Part shown: positions 6,857-9,642 of the stretch, in pieces
Position numbering within the stretch: the stretch's first letter is position 1
Layout: every line of letters begins with the position of its first letter
Translations under genes and position numbers: made by a program
Notes under the pieces: model-generated
What the model saw: only the letters and a program-made list of their open reading frames with translations
Database searches by the model: none
What the model was told of the DNA's origin: nothing
DNA from: Treponema sp.
GTDB lineage: Bacteria > Spirochaetota > Spirochaetia > Treponematales > Breznakiellaceae
Length of the DNA stretch: 9,642 nt
NCBI GenBank assembly: GCA_031268245.1
Contig: JAIRXN010000136.1
Coordinates: forward strand, 1 to 9,642
Direction: 5' to 3'

Positions 6857-8026
6857 CTATCTAAGCTGAGAAGCCTGATCTGCCTCATAGAAGCCCGCGT
6901 CTACCGGTACATTGAGATTACTATTTGTAACAAGAATAGGATCGAGAAGATAGGTCTTGACCACTTTCCTGCCGGTATCGCCAATCTTGGCAAGATCGCC
7001 TGATGCAAGAACCGCGCCGGGAATACTTACGCTCTGGCCTTTAAGAACCTGATCCGCAAGAAGAATCGCCGCTTCGGCGAGCTTGGCCGTATCCTTGAAT
7101 ACCGTGCTGTACTGATCGCCGTTCTTGATTGAAAGCGCGGAATCAAATTCGGCATCCTGACCGGTAACGGTGGGGAGTTTTGTCCGGTATTTGGCATCGG
7201 CTTTGCAGGCTTCGATGATGGCCCGGCCCAGGGTGTCGTTAGGGGCGAGAACAGCGTCGAGGGTTACGTCACGTGCGTCGTTGTTGAGAAGGTTTTCCAT
7301 TCTTGTCTTGGCGATGGGAGCCTGCCAGTTCTCGGTTGCAATCCTCTGGAAGTTGCCGCTGTCCGAAGATGTCCGGGGATAGGGGCCCACGACCTTAAGA
7401 ACGCCGGAATCAACGTAAGGATTGAGTACACTCATGGCGCCGTCGTAGAAGAAGAAGGCGTTGCCATCGGTGGGCGAACCGGCAAACAGGGTGATGTACT
7501 TGGGAGAAGAGGCTGAAGCCGAATTGAGATCAAGCGCGGTCTCAATGCTCTGAGCCTGGAGCTGACCGACCTTGAAGTTGTTGAAGGTAATGAAGTAGTC
7601 ATAGTCGGCGGAATTGGGGATGATACGGTCGTAGGCAATAACCGCAACCTTGTCCCTGGCGGCTTCGGAAATAACGGAACCGACACCGTCATTGATGCAT
7701 CCCACCACGAGGGCCTTTGCGCCCTGGGTTAAGAAGCTCTGAATCTGCTGATTCTGCTGGGTCTGATCCGCATTGCCCCACTGAACCTCGGCGCGGTAGC
7801 CGCGCTGCTCGGCCTCCGCCTTGAGGGAGTTGCCGTCCTTTACCCAGCGCAGAACGTGGGTTTCGGGCATTGCAATACCGATGAGAGACGATCCGGACGC
7901 GACGCTCTGCGATTCGGACGCACTGCCCTGCGATCCGGACGCGCCGCCGCCCTGCGATCTGCGGCTGCAAAGGCATAAGGAACCGACTGCCAACAGCACT
8001 AATAAAGCCGTTAATAGTTTTTTCAT
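6857..8026 (-). CDS. chvE: ChvE-like multiple-monosaccharide binding protein
   Basis: Periplasmic sugar-binding component of the importer. In Agrobacterium, ChvE binds several aldoses such as arabinose, galactose, glucose and xylose; the ligand here is not known. The 389 residues start with a signal sequence (1-20) and a low-complexity Gly/Ser linker (about 22-47). The type I periplasmic-binding fold follows, from LIGIAMP (48-54). ChvE-like signatures are VIAYDR (129-134), TFNNFKVG (147-154), GSPTDGNAFFFYDGAMSVL (183-201), GQDAE (289-293) and QYSTVFKDT (305-313). Cys18 and Cys20 make a lipoprotein likely, but the residues before them (GSL-C or LCL-C) are a poor lipobox. ATG at 8026 is preferred because AGGAGGA lies 6 nt upstream and the signal peptide starts there. 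It has its own promoter and precedes gguA. Confidence 0.95.
   Translation of the reverse strand: MKKLLTALLVLLAVGSLCLCSRRSQGGGASGSQGSASESQSVASGSSLIGIAMPETHVLRWVKDGNSLKAEAEQRGYRAEVQWGNADQTQQNQQIQSFLTQGAKALVVGCINDGVGSVISEAARDKVAVIAYDRIIPNSADYDYFITFNNFKVGQLQAQSIETALDLNSASASSPKYITLFAGSPTDGNAFFFYDGAMSVLNPYVDSGVLKVVGPYPRTSSDSGNFQRIATENWQAPIAKTRMENLLNNDARDVTLDAVLAPNDTLGRAIIEACKADAKYRTKLPTVTGQDAEFDSALSIKNGDQYSTVFKDTAKLAEAAILLADQVLKGQSVSIPGAVLASGDLAKIGDTGRKVVKTYLLDPILVTNSNLNVPVDAGFYEADQASQLR
7889..7951 (-). repeat. Three tandem 21-bp repeats in the chvE linker
   Basis: The 12-mer CGATYCGGACGC occurs at 7889, 7910 and 7931, exactly 21 bp apart, within three tandem 21-bp units. The units encode a seven-residue Ala/Ser/Gly/Gln-rich repeat (residues about 26-46), seen as GASGSQG, SASESQS and VASGSSL. 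It spaces the membrane anchor from the binding domain, and the copy number could vary by slippage without changing the frame. Confidence 0.8.
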
Positions 8027-8032
8027 AATTAA

Positions 8033-8039
8033 TCCTCCT
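8033..8039 (-). promoter_or_regulatory. Ribosome binding site fixing the chvE start
   Basis: AGGAGGA on the minus strand, 6 nt before ATG at 8026. It rules out the 25 extra upstream codons. Confidence 0.85.
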
Positions 8040-8073
8040 GGACATAAATTTATTTTATGATATACCCGCAGAC

Positions 8074-8101
8074 ATATTATGGAATCGTAAAATTTTGGCA
8101 A
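8074..8101 (-). promoter_or_regulatory. Candidate promoter of chvE-gguA-gguB
   Basis: TTGCCA (8096-8101, five of six bases) and TAATAT (8074-8079, four of six) are 16 bp apart on the minus strand. The -35 abuts the U-tract of the preceding terminator, so transcription stops and restarts in a very small space. The expected start near 8067 leaves a leader of about 40 nt. Confidence 0.55.
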
Positions 8102-8124
8102 AAAAGAGGAAAAACGCTTTTTCC
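8100..8124 (-). terminator. Intrinsic terminator of the xylF-like gene
   Basis: On the minus strand GGAAAAA (8118-8124) pairs with TTTTTCC (8108-8114) across a GCG loop and is followed by TCTTTTTT (8100-8107). Upstream GC-rich bases (GCGGCCC) add no pairing. It lies 46 bp after the xylF-like stop codon. It should make the first binding-protein gene largely a separate transcript from chvE-gguAB. Confidence 0.75.
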
Positions 8125-8170
8125 GGGCCGCGGAGGAGGAATATTTTAATGCAAAAATTTTACCCGTATG

Positions 8171-9319
8171 CTATGGAGCAATATTACGGTACACGTCTTC
8201 CCTGGAATGAAACCCGTCCTTTATAACCACATCGACATTATCCTTGAAAACCGCAACGGGTTTTTCTATGTAGGAGGGGATCGGTACGCCGCTTCCGTTT
8301 TCCAGCATCAGATCGGGGGGGTAGTTCTCCTTGCGGATAATCGCCAGAGCAAGCCGGGCCGCGCGGGAGGCAAGTTTCCCTATGGGCTTGTACATGGTCA
8401 TCAACTGAAGACCCTCGACGATTCGCTGGCAGCTTATCAGTTCAGCATCCTGGCCTACAATGGCTACCTCTCCGGCTTTCCGGCGTTCCGCAAGAAGCTG
8501 GATTGCCGCTCCCGCGATGGAATCGTTCCCGCAGGCAATAGCGTCCCAGAGGAGATCCTCGTTGAAGATGCCGTCGATCTTCTCCAGGGCTTCATCAAAG
8601 CTCCATTCCTCAAGCCAGATTTCCTTTCCAAGGATAATATCGCCGGAAGCGATATGGGGATCGAGAATCTCGTGAAGACCTCCTGAAATTTCAAAACTGT
8701 TAAAATCATGAAGGGAACCGTTCACCACCAGATACCTCCCCTTTGGCGAAGAGTTCCGCAGGGCTCTGCCGTAGGCCCTGCCTACTTCCCTGCTGTCAAA
8801 GGAAATATATGCGTCTACCGGCGTTCCGCTGATCAGCCTGTCGTATGCGATTACCGGTATCCCCGCATCCCGAACCTGTTTAATGGCTCCGGCGATTGCC
8901 TCGGTATCATGGGCTATCACCACCAGAAGATCGATGTTCCGGTTTACAAGATAGTTTATCTGCGCCACCTGTTCCCGTGTTCCCCCTGCGGTAAGATAGG
9001 GGATCACATCGGCGCCGAGTTCCTGGGCCGCTCCGGAAAACACCTTGAGATCCTTGTTCCAGCGTTCAATGATAAAAGTCGCGGTGGCGATTGAGAAACC
9101 GATTACCGGCCTGGAACCTGCCTTTGCCCCGTCCGTCTGATAACTGTCCGTGTCCCGGGCGGCTAAAGGCCGGGTTCCGGCCCCCGCCGTTCCGGCGTTT
9201 TCCTCCCGGCCCCGTGTTGAAGGATTGCAGGAAGAAAACAAGAACAGCAGTACAAGAAAAATCCAACCGGACTTTTTTGAGAAAGCTCCAGGTAACGGAA
9301 CACAAACCGGATAGTTCAA
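8171..9319 (-). CDS. xylF: XylF-like sugar-binding lipoprotein
   Basis: Type I periplasmic binding protein of the xylose/ribose class, likely held at the membrane by a lipid. Of the 382 residues, 18-30 are hydrophobic and lead to FSSC with Cys31 as probable lipidation site; a polar linker runs to about 70. The domain then follows XylF: IERWNKD (84-90), VIAYDRLI (156-163), YISFDSREVG (171-180), ACGNDSIAGAAIQ (262-274), GQDAEL (289-294), MTMYKPI (307-313) and VIKDGFH (365-371). The usual GSPVDNN loop is changed to GSLHDFNS (201-208), so the ligand may differ from xylose. The start is TTG at 9319 with AAGGA 7 nt upstream; no in-frame ATG precedes the signal segment. It is only moderately like the adjacent ChvE, so it is not a recent duplicate. 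Possible roles are a second importer feeder or a sensor partner of a histidine kinase, as described for XylFII in clostridia. Confidence 0.9.
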   Translation of the reverse strand: MNYPVCVPLPGAFSKKSGWIFLVLLFLFSSCNPSTRGREENAGTAGAGTRPLAARDTDSYQTDGAKAGSRPVIGFSIATATFIIERWNKDLKVFSGAAQELGADVIPYLTAGGTREQVAQINYLVNRNIDLLVVIAHDTEAIAGAIKQVRDAGIPVIAYDRLISGTPVDAYISFDSREVGRAYGRALRNSSPKGRYLVVNGSLHDFNSFEISGGLHEILDPHIASGDIILGKEIWLEEWSFDEALEKIDGIFNEDLLWDAIACGNDSIAGAAIQLLAERRKAGEVAIVGQDAELISCQRIVEGLQLMTMYKPIGKLASRAARLALAIIRKENYPPDLMLENGSGVPIPSYIEKPVAVFKDNVDVVIKDGFHSREDVYRNIAP

Positions 9320-9326
9320 TTTAGTT

Positions 9327-9331
9327 TCCTT
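9327..9331 (-). promoter_or_regulatory. Ribosome binding site for the xylF-like TTG start
   Basis: AAGGA (within AAGGAAAC) on the minus strand, 7 nt before the TTG at 9319. It supports a non-ATG start. Confidence 0.65.
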
Positions 9332-9338
9332 ATATACG

Positions 9339-9367
9339 AGCCTACTCTCAAGAGAGCATCAGGTCAA
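9339..9367 (-). promoter_or_regulatory. Weak candidate promoter of the xylF-like gene with internal dyad
   Basis: TTGACC (9362-9367) is followed after 17 bp by TAGGCT (9339-9344), a poor -10. The spacer contains the perfect dyad CTCTC-AA-GAGAG (9345-9356), in the usual place for a repressor or activator site. A better -10 word, TATATA (9331-9336), would leave only about 5 nt before the TTG. The promoter call is tentative and regulation is inference. Confidence 0.3.
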
Positions 9368-9371
9368 CAAT

Positions 9372-9384
9372 GCCTGCGAATCAA
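9372..9384 (+). repeat. GCCTGCGAATCAA word, copy 3 (upstream of the xylF-like gene)
   Basis: Identical over 13 bases to 2267-2279 in priA. It sits 5 bp upstream of the candidate -35 of the xylF-like gene and 23 bp before the large inverted repeat. The flanks do not match the priA element. Confidence 0.5.
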
Positions 9385-9406
9385 TCCGGAAGTTTGACAT
9401 TTACTG

Positions 9407-9492
9407 AAGAAATTTGCCACAAACGACACGAACAGACACGAACTTTTACTCTTCCGTTCGTGATGGTTCGTGAGGTTCGTGGCAAATTTCTT
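9407..9492. repeat. 86-bp imperfect inverted repeat of phased CACGAAC heptamers
   Basis: Arms 9407-9443 and 9456-9492 are reverse complements at 31 of 37 positions, with a 12-nt pyrimidine-rich loop. The outer 14 bp (AAGAAATTTGCCAC with its complement) are perfect. Each arm holds three heptamers: CACAAAC, CACGAAC and CACGAAC at 9418, 9427 and 9437, and GTTCGTG at 9456, 9466 and 9475. They repeat every 9-10 bp, about one helical turn. It lies between divergent genes and contains no ORF. It could be a miniature mobile or REP-type element, a multi-site operator, or a bidirectional RNA hairpin. Confidence 0.85.
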
Positions 9493-9534
9493 TGTGGTTA
9501 AATCTAAAGTAAACGAATATGGGCAGCAGGCCCC

Positions 9535-9540
9535 GGAGAA
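9535..9540 (+). promoter_or_regulatory. Ribosome binding site for the partial right-end gene
   Basis: GGAGAA lies 7 nt before the TTG at 9548. It is the main support for a gene starting there. Confidence 0.5.
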
Positions 9541-9547
9541 AAAAGAC

Positions 9548-9642
9548 TTGAAAATTGAATGGCAAAGTGCTATGTTTAACTATTGGAAACTGCTGACATC
9601 AGGATACGGGGAAGCGGCGAGATACGGGACGCATCTGGCCTA
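9548..9642 (+). CDS. Partial unidentified protein, N-terminus only
   Basis: An open frame runs from TTG at 9548 off the right end, 31 complete codons beginning (M)KIEWQSAMFNYWKLLTSGY. GGAGAA is correctly spaced before the TTG. ATG at 9572 is an alternative start without a good ribosome site. The visible part is aromatic-rich and amphipathic (YWKLL, ARYGTHLA) with no signal peptide or recognised motif. It diverges from the xylF-like gene across 228 bp that hold the large inverted repeat. TTGAAA-17 bp-TATGTT (9548-9576) also resembles a promoter, in which case the real start would be further right. The family cannot be named from this fragment. Confidence 0.45.
   Translation, partial: MKIEWQSAMFNYWKLLTSGYGEAARYGTHLA

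Noticed and set aside
8168..8686. A 172-codon open frame on the plus strand opposite the xylF-like gene
   Set aside because: Antisense shadow of a well-supported binding protein.
9394..9422. Perfect -35 word TTGACA on the plus strand at 9394-9399
   Set aside because: No acceptable -10 hexamer occurs 16-18 bp downstream; the sequence there belongs to the arm of the inverted repeat.
9407..9492. CRISPR array or direct-repeat array at the CACGAAC heptamers
   Set aside because: Repeats are only 7 bp, separated by 2-3 bp, arranged as an inverted repeat without spacer units, and no cas gene is present.
9548..9576. TTGAAA-17 bp-TATGTT as a plus-strand promoter
   Set aside because: The same bases read better as the start of a coding frame with a well-placed ribosome site; a promoter is not excluded but is second choice.

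Overview
The window (GC roughly 50-55%) reads as chromosomal DNA of a free-living or gut-associated spirochaete, most like the termite-gut Treponema group. This is an inference from a ChvE/GguAB-type sugar importer with lipoprotein-like binding proteins, frequent TTG start codons, a single-domain bacteriohemerythrin, and tRNA genes without an encoded CCA end. No ribosomal RNA or other decisive taxonomic marker is present.

Layout. Positions 75-307 hold two tRNA genes on the minus strand, His(GUG) then Arg(UCG), transcribed from one promoter at 325-353. Diverging from them on the plus strand is a DNA-maintenance pair: a family 4 (iron-sulfur) uracil-DNA glycosylase (412-1296) overlapping by 4 bp the primosomal helicase PriA (1293-3401). 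Everything from 3454 to 9319 is on the minus strand. In transcription order it is a XylF-like sugar-binding lipoprotein (9319-8171), an intrinsic terminator, a new promoter, a ChvE-like sugar-binding protein (8026-6857), an intergenic hairpin, the double-ATPase GguA (6707-5181), the permease GguB (5170-3974), and a bacteriohemerythrin with its own probable promoter (3858-3454). A likely partial gene runs off the right end on the plus strand from 9548.

How the genes work together. ChvE, GguA and GguB form a complete CUT2-type monosaccharide importer: periplasmic binding protein, fused twin ATPase and homodimeric permease. The XylF-like protein is a second, different binding protein just upstream. 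It could feed the same transporter or act as a ligand sensor; the separate terminator and promoter show that it can be expressed independently of the importer.

Non-coding structure is the least ordinary part. PriA carries an in-frame extra segment whose DNA is built of two hairpins and contains GCCTGCGAATCAA. The same word recurs upstream of the XylF-like gene and, shortened, at the end of the hemerythrin gene. An 86-bp imperfect inverted repeat made of CACGAAC heptamers spaced 9-10 bp apart fills the divergent intergenic region at 9407-9492. The ChvE linker contains a 21-bp tandem repeat. No CRISPR array, transposase, phage gene or clearly new multi-gene system was found.
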